From contig OZ038526.1 of the NCBI GenBank assembly GCA_964036665.1, positions 1,798,001 through 1,862,000 of the forward strand: 64,000 nucleotides of DNA, in the 5' to 3' direction. Source of the stretch: Gordius sp. MW1 (Eukaryota > Nematomorpha > Gordioida > Gordea > Gordiidae). The first letter of the stretch is position 1. The number at the start of each line of letters is the position of its first letter. The notes below the pieces were generated by a model. That model had not been told where the DNA came from, searched no databases, and worked only from the letters and a program-made list of their open reading frames with translations. Position numbers and translations under genes: made by a program. Below are positions 34,303-46,854 of the stretch, piece after piece.

Positions 34303-34321
34303 TTGGGTTCGAATCCCGGGT
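34303..34321 (+). ncRNA. tRNA-like B box (SINE head) in locus A
   Basis: GGGTTCGAATCCCGGG is an excellent B-box match with a short T-arm-like palindrome. It lies immediately 5' of the array. The upstream 60 bp are AT-rich and do not form the rest of a tRNA. Confidence 0.5.
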
Positions 34322-34329
34322 TTTTTTTG

Positions 34330-35395
34330 ACTCTTATGATTGTTCTTGTTACTACCATTACTATTATGACTTTTTGGCCATCCGTTGGGTGCTGACCAAT
34401 GAAAAAAATGACCATTGGCCAAAATGTGAATCCAACTTTATTTTTTCGTTTTTTTCGCTTATTATGATGGTTCTTGTTACTACCATTGCTATTATGACTT
34501 TTTGGCCGTCCGTTGGGTGCTGACCAATGAAAAAAATGACCATTGGCCAAAATGTGAATCCAAGTTTATTTTTTCGTTTTTTTTCGCCTATTATGATTGT
34601 TCTTGTTACTACCATTGCTATTATGACTTTTTGGCCGTCCGTTGACTGCTGACCGATGGAAAAAATGACCATTGGCCAAAATGTGAATCCAAATTTATTT
34701 TTTCGTTTTTTTTCGCCTATTATGATTGTTCTTGTTACTACCATTGCTATTATGACTTTTTGGCCGTCGGTTGGGTGCTGACCAATAAAAAAAATGACCA
34801 TTGGCCAAAATGTGAATCCAAGTTTATTTTTTCGTTTTTTTTCGCCTATTATGATTGTTCTTGTTACTACCATTGCTATTATGACTTTTTGGCCGTCCGT
34901 TGACTGCTGACCGATGGAAAAAATGACCATTGGCCAAAATGTGAATCCAAGTTTATTTTTTCCGTTTTTTTGACTATTATGATTGTTCCAGTTACTACCA
35001 TTGCTATTATGACTTTTTGGCCGTCCGCTGGCTCCTGACCGATGGAAAAAATGACCATTGGCCAAAATGTGAATCGAAATTATTTTTTTCGTTTTTTTTG
35101 ACTATTATGAATTCATATCCACTTTTACCGTGTCCTGGCTGCTGACCAATGGAAAAAATGACCATTGGCCAAATTATGATTCGAAATTTTTTTTTTCGTT
35201 ATTTTTTGACTCATATGTATTTATAGACCGTCTCTTGGTACTAGCCAATAAAAAAAAATGACCATTGGCCAAAATGTGAATTGAAAATTTTTTTTTTCGT
35301 TTTTTTTTGACTCTTATGAATTTATATCCACTTTTACCGTGTCCTGGCTGCTGACCAATGGAAAAAATGACCTTTGGCCAAAATGTGGTTGAAAA
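34330..35395 (+). repeat. Nine-unit tandem array, locus A
   Basis: Using ACCATTGGCC as marker, units fall at 34411, 34539, 34668, 34797, 34926, 35054, 35161, 35261 and 35370: spacings 128, 129, 129, 129, 128, then 107, 100, 109. Each unit has TATTATGACTTTTTGGCCGTCC, then a CCAATGG-spacer-CCATTGG inverted motif, then AAAATGTGAATCC and a T-run. The 129-bp (43-codon) period keeps long reverse frames open, up to 233 codons (TFWPMVIFFIGQ repeats); these look like artefacts of the period, not genes. Confidence 0.93.
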
Positions 35396-35470
35396 AGTTT
35401 TAATTTAGCACCTGTAAATTATTTGAGATATCATTATGATACCTGTGACATTTTTAGATGCGCGGTCCTA

Positions 35471-35500
35471 CATGCAATAGCTCAGCGGAGCTATTGCATG
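35471..35500. other. Perfect 13-bp stem hairpin with AGCG loop
   Basis: CATGCAATAGCTC and GAGCTATTGCATG are exact reverse complements separated by AGCG. It lies 75 bp past the last array unit of locus A. It may be a transposon end or a structured transcript; it is not a typical Helitron terminus because no CTRR follows at the right distance. Confidence 0.75.
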
Positions 35501-35929
35501 TCGCTACTTGTTACGCCGCAAGTCCATTATAATTCAATTTTCTTTTCATTACTCTCTATTTATAATTTTTTATGCCTAATATTTTAAATATTTTATTGTA
35601 TTGAAAAAAACCTTTAAAAAAAGCCTTACTAAGCACGTGACTAGACACAATACGTACATACATACATCCATATGTTATTTTACTTTTAATTTTTTGATTG
35701 CCTTAATAATATTTTAATGTTCACATTTTATTTTACAAAACAATCCCTTGTTACATAGCCAGCTTCTGCCAAATTTAAAAAAAAATACTATTCTTTTTCT
35801 TCTTCAAATTCTTATCACATGCAAAACATACGTTATAAAACGGCGAGTAAAATTGAGGTTTTAAATTTAAATGAATTTTCATTTATTTTTTTTGGACAAA
35901 AAAGTAGATTTTTATGTTCTGTAACTAGC
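35501..35929. other. AT-rich spacer within locus A
   Basis: Contains an ATACGTACATACATACATCC microsatellite (35649-35670) of the kind seen after the 1263 repeat. No gene seen. Confidence 0.4.
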
Positions 35930-36099
35930 ATGGGAGTAGCCAAGGGGGAAACCCTAGCAATTATCCTACCCCCTATAGGCATTCTCGCCCCTTTCCACCT
36001 TTCTCGCCCATAAATTGCATGGCAAATATGCTACATTTATACGGAGAATAGATGAGTCGTCCCCCCTTCCCTTCCCCCCCTTCCCTTCTCCCCTTTCCC

Positions 36100-36212
36100 C
36101 GGGGGTCTGGGGGCGGAGCCCCGAGGAGATGGGGGTTTGGGGGCAGAGCCCCCAACGGGGGACTGGGGGCGGAGCCCCCAGCAGGGGGTTTGGGGGCGAA
36201 GCCCCCAAGTAA
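36100..36212. repeat. Four tandem GC-rich hairpins
   Basis: Units of about 27-30 bp, each built as GGGGG-TTT/ACT-GGGGGCGGAGCCCCC, so every unit folds on itself. Locus B has a single related hairpin (GGGCCGAAGGCCC at about 58628-58642) in the same place. Confidence 0.85.
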
Positions 36213-36500
36213 ATTTATAAATTTTCACTTATAAAAATTACGCAAATTATTTTACTAAGTTTATATTTATTTTAACCAAACGTCATTATCTTTAAGATTC
36301 AAAATTTTAGCCATTTTTAAAACCATTTTAAAATTAAATTAAAAGAAGTCTATCGTCAATTCAATCAGTTTTGTTGAAAAAAGAGTATGTGCTATATAAT
36401 TATTTTAACATAGTTGTTTTGTTATTAATCAATTATTTTTTTAATTCACGATTAATATTAAAATTGGGAAGTAGCATGAAAATTAGCCATGCTAATAAGG

Positions 36501-37327
36501 TAGAGCTGTTAAAAGTTCCTTTTAAAAAGGAACTTGTCAAGTTCCAGTTCTTTTGCCTTAAATGGAACTAGTTCCAGCTCCTAGTTCCTCATTTTAAAAA
36601 GGAACTAGTTTCAGTTCAGTTCCTTTGAAGTTCCTTTTTTAATTTTTTTTAAATGTACAAACATCTTTTATTAATTCGTAAAACCAATATATTATATATT
36701 ACAATTTATAAAAATCATCAGGTAATAAATGTTTATTTGATTTTATTTTAACACAATATTATTTTCAAAGTTGTCATCTAAAAGACATGTTCGCTTGTCT
36801 CCAAATAAAATTTTGCCCAAGCTAAATAATCTTTCCACAGGGGCACTTGATGGTAATGGCATATTATATTTAATAAATAGTTTTTTAAATGGGGAAAACT
36901 GTCTCAAAGACTTAAATTCTGGTTATTAGAAAGCAAAAAACGTTCAATTGATTCATTCTTTTCATCATTTTTTAATTCAAAAAAATCCATTTCTGATAAA
37001 CTAGGTCCAGCCTGTTGAGATTTAGGACTAGGAATATGATAACAATGAAAACCATTAAAAGAAATGAACTTTATATAAATTACCATAAGTCGAAAAATTT
37101 ATTTAACAAACACTCCTTGAATATAATACTAAATAATATTTAAATTATAAATTAATTTAAAAAATTTAAATGTAAATTGAAATTGGCAAAAGGAACTTAA
37201 AAGGAACTTGTAAATAGTTCCTTTTGCGATAAATTGAGAAAAAAAGGAACTAGTTCCAGTTCCTCATTTTAAAAAGGAACTTATTAGTTCCTTTTTTTTT
37301 ATAAAGGAAGTAGTTCCAGGAACAAGG
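36501..37327 (-). mobile_element. hAT relic with transposase C-terminus and GGAACTAGTTCC ends
   Basis: Many copies of AAGGAACTAGTTCC-like palindromes crowd both ends (36510-36640 and 37190-37325). The sequence TAATAAGG flanks it on both sides (36493-36500 and 37328-37335), a candidate 8-bp duplication, though the terminal repeats match poorly. The minus strand carries the hAT dimerisation domain: LFIKYNMPLPSSAPVERLFS then GDKRTCLLDDNFE. Confidence 0.75.
36749..37086 (-). pseudogene. hAT transposase C-terminal (hATC) fragment
   Basis: Upstream part gives LSEMDFFELKNDEKNESIERFL; after a frameshift near 36910 it continues RQFSPFKKLFIKYN, PLPSSAPVERLFSLGK and FGDKRTCLLDDNFENNIVLK to a stop at about 36749-36751. 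The SSAPVERLFS core is diagnostic of the hAT family C-terminal dimerisation domain. The catalytic domain is missing. Confidence 0.78.
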
Positions 37328-37335
37328 TAATAAGG

Positions 37336-38809
37336 TTGACATTATTGACTTAAGTGCTAGGTATCCATAAGGTATGTCAAATTTGACTTTTATTAGATTC
37401 ACGTAAAACAAGAGCTGACATTATAAAAAAAACTTCACATTAATGTAGTAACCAACATTTCAAAACCAAAACTTTGTGGTCCTAGTGATCCCGTACACTT
37501 CAACGTTTAAACGGGTAAATGACAGCAATTCTCCCACTAATGTCATGTCACTGCACTAAGCTTAATTCAAATTCATCTTATTTATCACTAACTTTAATTG
37601 GGTCTCTCCTCCAATTGCCTTCGACTAATGGCCGCCGACCTCACCTCCTTGTTAGTGTTGTAGTTAAATTATTCTTATTATCAATAAGTTCTAGAAAAAC
37701 CCAACCGAGCCTTCTTACATGCATTAAAAAATGGCGCTGCCTAAAGTGGACCTCGGGAAAAAGGGTCCCCCAAAAGTTAGTCCGGTGGGCTGTCTTATAG
37801 TTCATCGACCCAAGCTATCCAAACCTTTGCTTCATGTGCGCCTGTACTACTCAAGCACCAAATTAAAAAGTCATTATGTATGACCTAATTCGGTATTAAG
37901 TAGATTAACAGTGCGCCTTCCTTTCGTTCGAGTGACTCCATCAATGACTCCTTTCCATTACTACCCCCCCTCCCCCTCCATCAAATATGAATGCAAGGGA
38001 CTTTTCGAAATAAGAGTAGCTGACTTACACTCTATGCTTACACTAATTAAACTTTCCAAAAATCCCATGTCTCGTAGAAACAAGCGCAAGGCATAATTGT
38101 TACTAATCAATGACACCCTTATAGAATGCAATTTTTAGATTTACCATATGTGTCAATATAGGCATTAATCCTATTAAGTTGGAATATAGATTTTAATTAT
38201 ATTTGTATTTTACAATAGGGGTGGTGTTGTTCAAATTAACTACGCCTCGGATATTTTTATAATAATTCATCATCTCTTATTTTAATACATAAACTGGAAC
38301 AGAGCTAATATATAATTTAATTAAGTATTAATCTAGGGTTCTCAATGCCTCATCATTACAAAAAAAACTATCAAAAATTGAAGGTTGAAAGTGTAGCGCC
38401 TAAACCTCTCAAGAATTGCAGTGTCACTTGACATGCATTGATTAAGCTTGACAATGAACTTAATTGGCAAAGTAGGCTTAAGCAAGAAAGATCTAAACTA
38501 AAGCTTAAACGAATCTCAATAATTAAAATTAATAAAATAATTACATTATTAATCATTTGTCCTACCTTTCAACGAGCTTTTTAGTGGATTAATTTTGACA
38601 CCTTTACCTTAGCCGATAAATTAGGTTGTGGCGAGGGTTAACGCTAATTCAAGGGCAACATCATAGAGCATGTTCTTCCGCCATTAAGTTAATATTAATG
38701 AAAAACATTCACGTTTCTCGTATTTTCCCTTATTTAACACACCGAGACTTATTTGTATTATGGGTAAGTAGATCTTGATCTCAGAGGATTATTATAAAGT
38801 GTTTATGCC
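37336..38809. other. Intergenic, mostly non-repetitive
   Basis: Less AT-rich than earlier intergenic DNA and with few recognisable transposons. Open frames at 37519-37800 and 37911-38096 have no domain. Nothing can be called a gene. Confidence 0.4.
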
Positions 38810-38976
38810 CATGGGCGTAGCCAGGGGGAGGTAGGAGGGGCGGCTACCCCCATCTAAATCCATAAATTCTTTAAAATTTCATATTGTTATGGCTAAAATG
38901 TTAAAATATTGTCATTTTGCCCCCCCCCTTAAATCGTATGTGCCTCCCTGTAGTTCCAATCCTGGCTACGCCCTTG
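38810..38976 (-). mobile_element. CATGGGCG-type MITE
   Basis: Starts CATGGGCGTAGCCAGGGGG, ends CCTGGCTACGCCCTTG; interior in reverse orientation (ATGGCTAAAAT, CATTTTGCCCCC). No clear target duplication. Confidence 0.82.
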
Positions 38977-41900
38977 TTTTGCCACAGACATTTTACTTTT
39001 AAAATTAATGAGTCCCCTCCCTTTAAACGTTAGACAATGCCATGGTTTAGCGTTTAAGACTATCATAATAGAAACTCACAATTTAGTGGTCATTACTAAA
39101 TAGTGCTATCAAGATTAATACTGTATTTCTTCGTGGTAATTATGGGAAAGTTTGGCGGACCTATGGGCGAATGCTTTTGTGAAGGTATAACAATAATACA
39201 CGTGGGATGTCACACCAGAGAGTTGAATTTTAATTACCCGTTTCCTTTACCTGGATTTAGTATTTAATGAAATGGGGAAAGATTACGATAAGCTTGAAGA
39301 TGATGGCCATGCCTAAAGCAATGATTATTACTTACTTAAATTTTGATATAATCCGGGACCAGTGTAAAAAAGAGTTACTCACTAAAAAGGTGACATAGCG
39401 CGACATCTTATATAGCAGAGAGATATAGCCGGGAATGTTCAATAATTATATTGTCATGAAATGAGTGTCACTTTACTTAACGTCACCGCCCATAGTTGTC
39501 GCGCATAAGAAGTTTATTGTCATGCGCTGTTTGATTAAATCGCTTGAAGTAATAAAGTTTTACGACTCATGTACTAAGGCTCTTACTAATTTTGTGGTCA
39601 GTATTTCACAATAAGATTGTGAAAGTGATGATAGTTCTAAGAAATTAAGCATTTATTCAATTTAAAAAATGTTGCTGAGCTAGACAATGCCCTTTGTTAG
39701 CAGTCGAGTGAAAATTTTTTTATCGAAACCACATTAAAAAACAATCTTTTATAAATAGTGAAGGTATGGCAAAGAGGTCGTGAGGATTTCGTACTAAAGA
39801 TTAATTTGACTTTTGTAAGCATGACAATTAATACAGAATTGTTGTAATAATTTCTTAATTAAATTAAATGGTCAAACGTTGATAAGATAAATTAATAAAA
39901 AATGTCTAACTTTTTTACCGGGCTTAGGGATCCTTAACCACTAAAATGATGGGATAAATAGAAAATTGACTAAAACTTGTGGTTTTGTTTCACATACTAA
40001 CAGTGGGGAAATTCCCTGGGAAGGCAAGGAGGAGGAGCCCCTTAGCCAACCTAAAGTTAATTTTATATTTTTCCAACTGATGGCTACAATGGTAAAAACC
40101 ATTATATTTTGTCACCTTAAATCATTATTAATTTTGCCTCCCCCCCCCCCCGAAATCTAATGATGGCCATCCTTATGAAACAACTACATCCGACTACATG
40201 AAAAATGTGTATGGGACCAAAAAAATCACTCACTTTTGTAAATAATGAGCAAAAGGCCTAAAAATGGGGGGGGGGGGGTTAAGCCAACAGACCCAACCCG
40301 TCAAACCAGTTGTAATCAATTTATTTTAATTATTACCAAACAACTTATGTTCAAATTTTCATTTGTTCAAGGCGTCAAATCCCATTCCATGGTTGTAAAA
40401 CTCCATTTTATTTGATTGATACTTTGTCATAGTCCTGCCTAGTCAGTTGGTTAAGGTGTAACCGTTAATTAGATTGATTCTCCCACGACATGTACAAGAG
40501 GTCGGTATCGGTATGTTGGTAGAGCGCGACACGGAAGGGATGGCTGGGCAAGCCGACGGCGACAATACATTATTGTATCATATATTTAAGTCAAAATGAC
40601 AGGCAGGCCCTTTCTCTGTTCCGTCCCCCCCCCCCTCACCCCATTTCTCTAAAGTTGACAACGTGACATTTGAATTATGAGAACTTGACATAATCCACTT
40701 TAAGTATTGAGGCTATTTATTTTACTAACTATGGTGTAATTAGTTATTACCTTTTATTTGCATAGTAACTAACTATAATACATAACTTCTCATTAAGCCT
40801 ATAATGACGTATGGGAGAGGGGGTGGGACCATATTTAAAAGCTTCATTTAATCTAATAGCATAAAAACCATTTTTTGACGTGTCGCCAATTTTTGATAAG
40901 GTTCATGGTTATTCATTTCATATCATTGACATTTTTAATTAAATGAATTGGCAAAGGTAGCTCAGCCAAGAGCATTGATTAAAGCGTTTTCACGTTAGTG
41001 TCTAATGTTGGCAAGTGGAAGGCTGCTACTACATTCGAGTTTAAATATGCTTATACACATAATATCTTCGGATAAATAAAGAATGTTGACTTTTGCCGTA
41101 TATATTTTATGAAAAGATCATACTTTAACGGTGTTTAGAGGAAAAATAAAGTATTTAAAGGTAACCAACGTTTTACAATCATTTAAAAAGATCAAATCTG
41201 AATGAGCATTCGCCATTTATCCACCATTTTAGTGTAAAGGAAGGCGCACTATATCTTCATAAAATGTTTGCTGCCGTTCGAAATTAAACAAATTAGCGAA
41301 GCACGACATTATTTTACCTGCATTTTATTTGTTATTTAAGAAATTTTAACTTTACTTAATGTCCTGAAAGATACCATTGCTTAGCATAAATAAGAGACGT
41401 ATTTATTAATAAGTTTAACATCATATGATGCTTCTCTAATCCCTTTCCCTACACATGCAGCTTTTACTAGCTGAAACTTTTGTGTCGCGTTGTCACAAGC
41501 AGACACGCACGACACGACGATAACATTCTGGCCTTCTTAATTCGATTATCTGCTAATATAAAAGCCATCCTCAGTAGCATCCTGGAAGATGTATTAAATT
41601 ACTTAAAAGCTATGCTGACGCCAATATGGAGCGGTGTACAAGCCATAGAAGAAGGCAAGGCAAGGCGAACCGATAAGTAGGCATGCCTATACGAGGGAGC
41701 TGGAATAACAGGGAAATTGTCATGCTGACCATTCGATATGATGAACTTAGCATAGGGCATTTGATAGAGCGTTTGATCTAATTTTACAAGGATGGATGAT
41801 ATATAATCCACCCAACACAACTTTTGTCATTCCGTTTATATATATAGAAAAGATGTCGCGAGCTATGGTCCAGCAGATGTTATTGACACAAGGATAGAAT

Positions 41901-42211
41901 GGAGATAGATAAAGGTGGAGGTTGAAAGGGGGTGGGGAAGTTCTCGTGTCACTTCACAGGTGGTCATATATTTGATTTAGACCATCTCTTCTCTTCTCTC
42001 TTAAATGTGGTCGTACATGCGGGACGAGTATGAGCCAGAAGGGTGGGGAATGACCCGAGTTATGCCCATTAACCTTTTCCCGAAACAAAAACCGTAAAAA
42101 TGGATTGAAATCTTAAGTACCCAGAAAATCATGTCGTTGTGTTTGTGTGAGCACAATGTAAATGCAATAAATCACATTAGGCAGATTTATATGTATGCAT
42201 TTGTATATTAG
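38977..42211. other. Intergenic region downstream of SoxC, one degraded MITE
   Basis: A diverged reverse MITE copy lies near 40004-40175 (ATGGCTACAATGG, TTAAATCATTATTAATTTTGCC). C-runs occur at 40140 and 40625. Otherwise non-repetitive with no gene recognised; candidate regulatory DNA for SoxC by position only. Confidence 0.4.
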
Positions 42212-42377
42212 CATGGGCGTAGCCATGATTTGAATTAGAGGGGGGCAATAATGATTTAGGGAGGGGCAAAACAATTATTTTTGAAATTTTAGCCATAATT
42301 ATATTAAATATTAAAGTTTTTTTTATTTAGAGAGGAGCAGCCCCCTCCCTGTCCCCCCCCCCTTCGCTACGTCCATT
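42212..42377 (+). mobile_element. CATGGGCG-type hAT MITE with exact target duplication
   Basis: Starts CATGGGCGTAGCCATG, ends TTCGCTACGTCCATT, flanked on both sides by TATATTAG. Has GGGGCAATAATGATTTAGGG and GGGGCAAAAC. Confidence 0.9.
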
Positions 42378-42390
42378 TATATTAGTAACC

Positions 42391-42702
42391 CGACCCCCCC
42401 CCCCCCCCCCCCCCGAAATTGTTTTTTAGAGAATTAATTAAAAATCAAGTTTTCCATTTAAAAGACGCACTAGGGACGGAAATTTTTATATAAATAGTCT
42501 TATAAATTGGTAGATTTACATCTTATTAAAACTTAATTAATTTTATTAATTATTTTTATCAGAGCAACACTAACAAGAATTCTAATATCATTACGTTTTT
42601 TTTCATATGATTCGGAAAAAAATTAATTTTCTTGTCAATGGGGGGGGGGGGGGGGGGGGGTACGAACCCATAATCTCCCCCCCCCCTGCCTACGCCACTG
42701 CA
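42391..42702. mobile_element. G/C-run-flanked MITE-like element
   Basis: A C-run of about 20 opens it (42395-42414), a G-run of about 22 lies at 42640-42660, and CCTGCCTACGCCACTG closes it. The closing end is the reverse complement of CAGTGGCGTAGGCAGG, a hAT-like terminus. The opposite end is obscured by the homopolymer, where assembly error is likely. Confidence 0.5.
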
Positions 42703-43017
42703 ACTTGTATAACCAATTTTACATTTGAAGATATTATGTAATTTTTGATTGATACTATTTGAAAACGTTTTTATTATATAGTGACTGCTATATAAATTTG
42801 TTTCACCTCAATGAAACCATGTTCAATTTTGCCGCCTTTTCGCAATAATCAATCAAATAAAAAAGGGATGCCGGTTGAATAATTTCTTCATTACAAAAAG
42901 GTCTAAGATAGTTTTTGCAAATGTTGTAGTTCTAACCAAGGTGGGAGGTATCTTATTATCAGCACCTTATTAAAGGATTTTTACCCTGAGAGTTTATTAA
43001 TGTTTAACATAAGAACG

Positions 43018-43170
43018 CTTGGGCGTAGCCAGGATGAGATTTAGAGGGGGCAACAATGATTTAGGCAGGGGCAAAATAATAATTTTTTAAAATTTTGGCC
43101 ATAATTTTAAAGAATTTTGGATTTAGAGGGGGGAAGCCGCCCTTTCTGCATGCCCCTGGCTACGCCCATG
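43018..43170 (+). mobile_element. CTTGGGCG-type MITE
   Basis: CTTGGGCGTAGCCAGG start, CCTGGCTACGCCCATG end, with GGGCAACAATGATTTAGG and GGGGCAAAATAAT inside. No clear target duplication. Confidence 0.85.
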
Positions 43171-46100
43171 CCTTTAGATCTGTGTCCTTTTGCCTAACTC
43201 ACCTCACATGCATTCGTTTATTAATTTTTTCTTGTGTCATCGTATATTTAATGAATAAATAAAGTTTAACAAAAAATGCAATGCTTGGTATTGGTATCAT
43301 AAGAGTGCTCACGACATCATGATATACCAAATGCGCCTCGTATGGGTGCGTCACCTTAATCCTATAATTATACCTTAGACGAAAGCTTATTAGTAGTACC
43401 ATACCAGCATCACCTGTATCCTTATAAAGTAGTGGTTTAGATGGATAAAAATATATTTAATTCCCTAAAGCAATGATTGTTGTATGTGGTTAAACAACGT
43501 CCTTGCCATAATACCGATAATTATCCTTTTCATCGCCCTCTCGCAGCTAGCTACACCATACCCTAAATCACTACCGAGTACCGACATAACAAAGGTAGTT
43601 TAAATTGTAGTACCGAGCCAGATATAGAGAGAGCTCCGAAAATTGGCGCCTCATGTGCAACATCAAAGAGAATCGCGAGGCAGCAGCACACAAAGGAATC
43701 ACAAAGTTTTGATGAATCCCAAGGGAAGAAGCGTATTATTATTGTATAAATCCTATAAACTACCACCCACTCATCCCATCCCCATACCTTTAACGTCATT
43801 TGAACAACATCAACTATCCTCTTTTTCGTACGTGCGCACTGCATAACATTTCTCCTCTAAAAGAAATTAGCTCGCTGCATGCATCACCACACCACATGGA
43901 TGGAAGACTCGCATCGAATCGGTCGTTATTCAAAGGAGCTTAACCAATTTATCCACCCCGCCCCCTCCTCCTTTACACCACCCAGTTTTCGCCTGGCTGT
44001 CTTGCCTTTAATCAAAAGGCATTCATCGCGCGACATTATTTTAATATTCGTGATAAGTCTGATACTTCACTAACTACTTTTATAGTTGGGATGGGATAGG
44101 AGGTGTGTGTGTGTATCACATGTGTGTCTGCTGTCGGTATGTACACTTGAAAGTAGTAGAGACTTGGATCAAAATCAATCAGCGCAATGCGTGGGTGTTG
44201 TGAGAAAGTCCTGAGAATAACATTAACATCACTCAAAGTAGTGAATTGATTTTAAAAATTTCCAAAACAGTCGCGATGCGAAGCAATATAAATACATGCT
44301 TGGTTTACCCTTAGACTATAGGTTTACCAGAATCATTTAAAACTTTAGAATCCTTTTCTAGTGATCTCTTCGCTGTCGACGTCGATTACTTTGTTAAGCA
44401 ATTTTTCAAGAGCAAGCCTTACCATTATTAATAAAATATGTTTTTTTTATACGTATGGGTGGCGAATCGAAATTTCCCTTTGAAACCTATTTCAGATAAA
44501 AAGAGTGAGGATGAGAGGGAGTGGTTTTTAAATATAGAGCTTTATATCAATTTGTCTGGCATCAAGATTTCAAGTGGATTATTAAAATTTTAGTTAATAA
44601 AGATAAGTACAAGGCGTGTCGGGTTTAAGTCCAAATGTTATTAGCTAGAACTTAAATTGCAGTAATTTAATTTTTGTTGGTGCAAGAATTTTCGCAGTTA
44701 ATTAATCACATATACTACCATATTTTTCAATATATGTCGTTGTATGCATTTAAAGAGTTTTTACCATAACAAATGTTTTAATTAATAAAAAGTAATGACT
44801 TTCATTTAATCACCTGCGCCATAAAACTTGCGCGTTTTCAATGCTTGTTAAATTTAACAGGTGTGGTGGGATGGTTGATTATAATTGTGTCAGTGAGGGA
44901 GGACTGCTAGTCCACAAGAAGTAAATACTTAGGAAAAAAATTTAAGCAATGATTTTAAGGTCATTGATTATCATAATAACCATTTCGCAATGCAATGACC
45001 ATCGTCAAATATGTACAATAAAATTGGGCAAGTTTTTGAAGCTTAAAATGTTCCAGACCAATATTCAGTTTTTAACGCTTAAGCTTAGTGTTATAACTTT
45101 TTTAATTCCTTATTTGATTGACAATCATAATATCAGTATCATATTTTATTTGTAATTCACACATTTCAGAACGTATCACATACATATTCAAAAAAATGGG
45201 AGGATATAAATATCGAAATGTAAGGAGATGGTTGAAAGATTTAAACGCCAAACAAGTTAATAGGCGAGCCATAAATGTATGTATGTATAATGTATATATT
45301 ACACTAGTAAAAATGGGCTTAATACAACATTTTGGTTTATATAGGAGAAGAAATTTTGTTAAACATTCAAAGAGGTGGTCGAAACCAGATTATCTTGTAG
45401 GATTGAGTGTACTATGCTGTTGGATTTCAGATCACTTTGTACCACGATGCCGAATCCAAAGAGGGACAGGGGTGGTAGTGGCATAAATTATGCGATTATA
45501 AGGGGATAAGGGTATATTACAAATTTTATAAATAAATGTATTTAAGGATTACGGTAGATTTAGGCCACTGGTAATTATAGATATTAACACTTAGACCGTT
45601 GCGATAATAAGAGAAAATCAAAGTAACGATATAAAAAAACTGGTCCCATTTAAAATAGATGTTTGAGACATTTTATCCAGGTGTTTGTGCATATTTTAGT
45701 TGCTAATTACATGAATATAATCATTGGTAAAACGTTGAGTTGTTTCGACAGAGTAATGATAGATGATAGGCATATTTGGTAGGTGTTTCGATGTTATTTT
45801 TAACCCTCGAAATGTTCTTAATTAACATAATCATTTAATACATGAAGTGTGAGTTTATCCAGAGTCAATATCGTCTTGAGCGGTTTCCTTGTTTCCCATA
45901 TAATTGGTGAACAAAAGTGAGATCTTCTTAAAGATTAGTTTCTACAATGCCAAAAAATAATGCCGAGGTGACGTTGGGCAAGTCATATTGGTCGCCTTTA
46001 ACTATTATATAGGTGGAAGGTAACGAGACAACGCACTTGAAGTTATCGGTTGCCGTGTGGGGTGAGAGATGTTAAAAGGGACATAAACAACATAGATTTA

Positions 46101-46854
46101 AATTAATAATAAATAATATAAATAATGAGTGTTATTGAAGGAAAATATAAAATAATACGTAGTGTTATGAATTATAAGGATATGAAGTTAAATAAGTATA
46201 TAAATAATAAGGTTTATCATATTAACGTAGTGCGGAGATCATATTATTAAAAGGGAAAGGTATCGGTGAGTATAAAGATTTGGATATGAAAACGGGAACG
46301 TTTTGGGAAAAGGCTGACATTTCATTAGCATATTATCAGTTTTTTTTTGAAATTATAACGGGCAAGACACCCCAGATTTATTGAAATAAAATGGTTCAAT
46401 ACAAATTGTATTTGTTCATATTAATTAAGGGACAGTGTAATATTAAACCAGGTTTTTAAGGATTACAATGAGATCTCAGTTTGAAAGCTGTTGACTTTGT
46501 TACGATTATCGTAACCTGTTCATTAAAGAAATACATATTTGAATCTGAAACTATTGTTTGCGTGCGAGAGTGACTATTATTCAATAATTGATGAGCATTT
46601 CTAATTTGCCAGATCAATTTATAGGGAGTTTCAATGTTCAGGATACAGGCATTTTAATGTGGAAGATTCTATATAATTACATCAGAGGTTGCTTAACATA
46701 GGAAATTCATGACGAAGAATACATATCGAGAGAGGTGAAAAAATCGGGAAAAGTATTTGATGTTTAGGCAGGCATTTACATTGAATACCTGAGAGTACGA
46801 TTTAAATGATTAAACTTGCTAACACACATAAAAGCTAACGAATTTATCAATACT
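43171..46854. other. Intergenic, non-repetitive, downstream of SoxC
   Basis: No recognisable transposon or gene. A GT-rich microsatellite is at 44103-44116. A frame at 45118-45486 (122 codons) shows no family and is probably chance. The 3' UTR of SoxC must start below 46855. Confidence 0.45.

Larger units (their letters stand above)
34190..36212 (+). mobile_element. Composite tRNA-headed tandem-array element, locus A
   Basis: Starts near TTATGGGCTCAC; a short-period block of CGAATGTCTTGTCACGCAC (34204-34266); a B-box-like GGGTTCGAATCCCGGG at 34303-34320; nine array units (34330-35395); a spacer with a perfect hairpin; then CCCTATAGGCATTCTCGCCCC and ATTTATACGGAGAATAGATGAG (35967-36055), a C-rich run and four hairpin units. 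A CATGGGAGTAGCCAAGGGGG MITE end lies at 35930. The outer limits are set by comparison with locus B, not by target duplications, which I could not find. Confidence 0.55.

Noticed and set aside
34364-35065. 233-codon minus-strand open frame with repeated TFWPMVIFFIGQ
   Set aside because: It is a by-product of the 129-bp (43-codon) array period; other frames and locus B show similar long frames on both strands, and no protein family fits.
35471-35500. Helitron 3' terminus
   Set aside because: There is a hairpin, but no CTRR a few bases downstream and no 5' TC end or Rep/helicase coding nearby.
36493-37335. Intact hAT transposon
   Set aside because: TAATAAGG flanks it, but the two ends do not form a good terminal inverted repeat and only the transposase C-terminus remains.
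45118-45486. 122-codon plus-strand frame
   Set aside because: No domain, no splice context, weak composition signal; likely chance.
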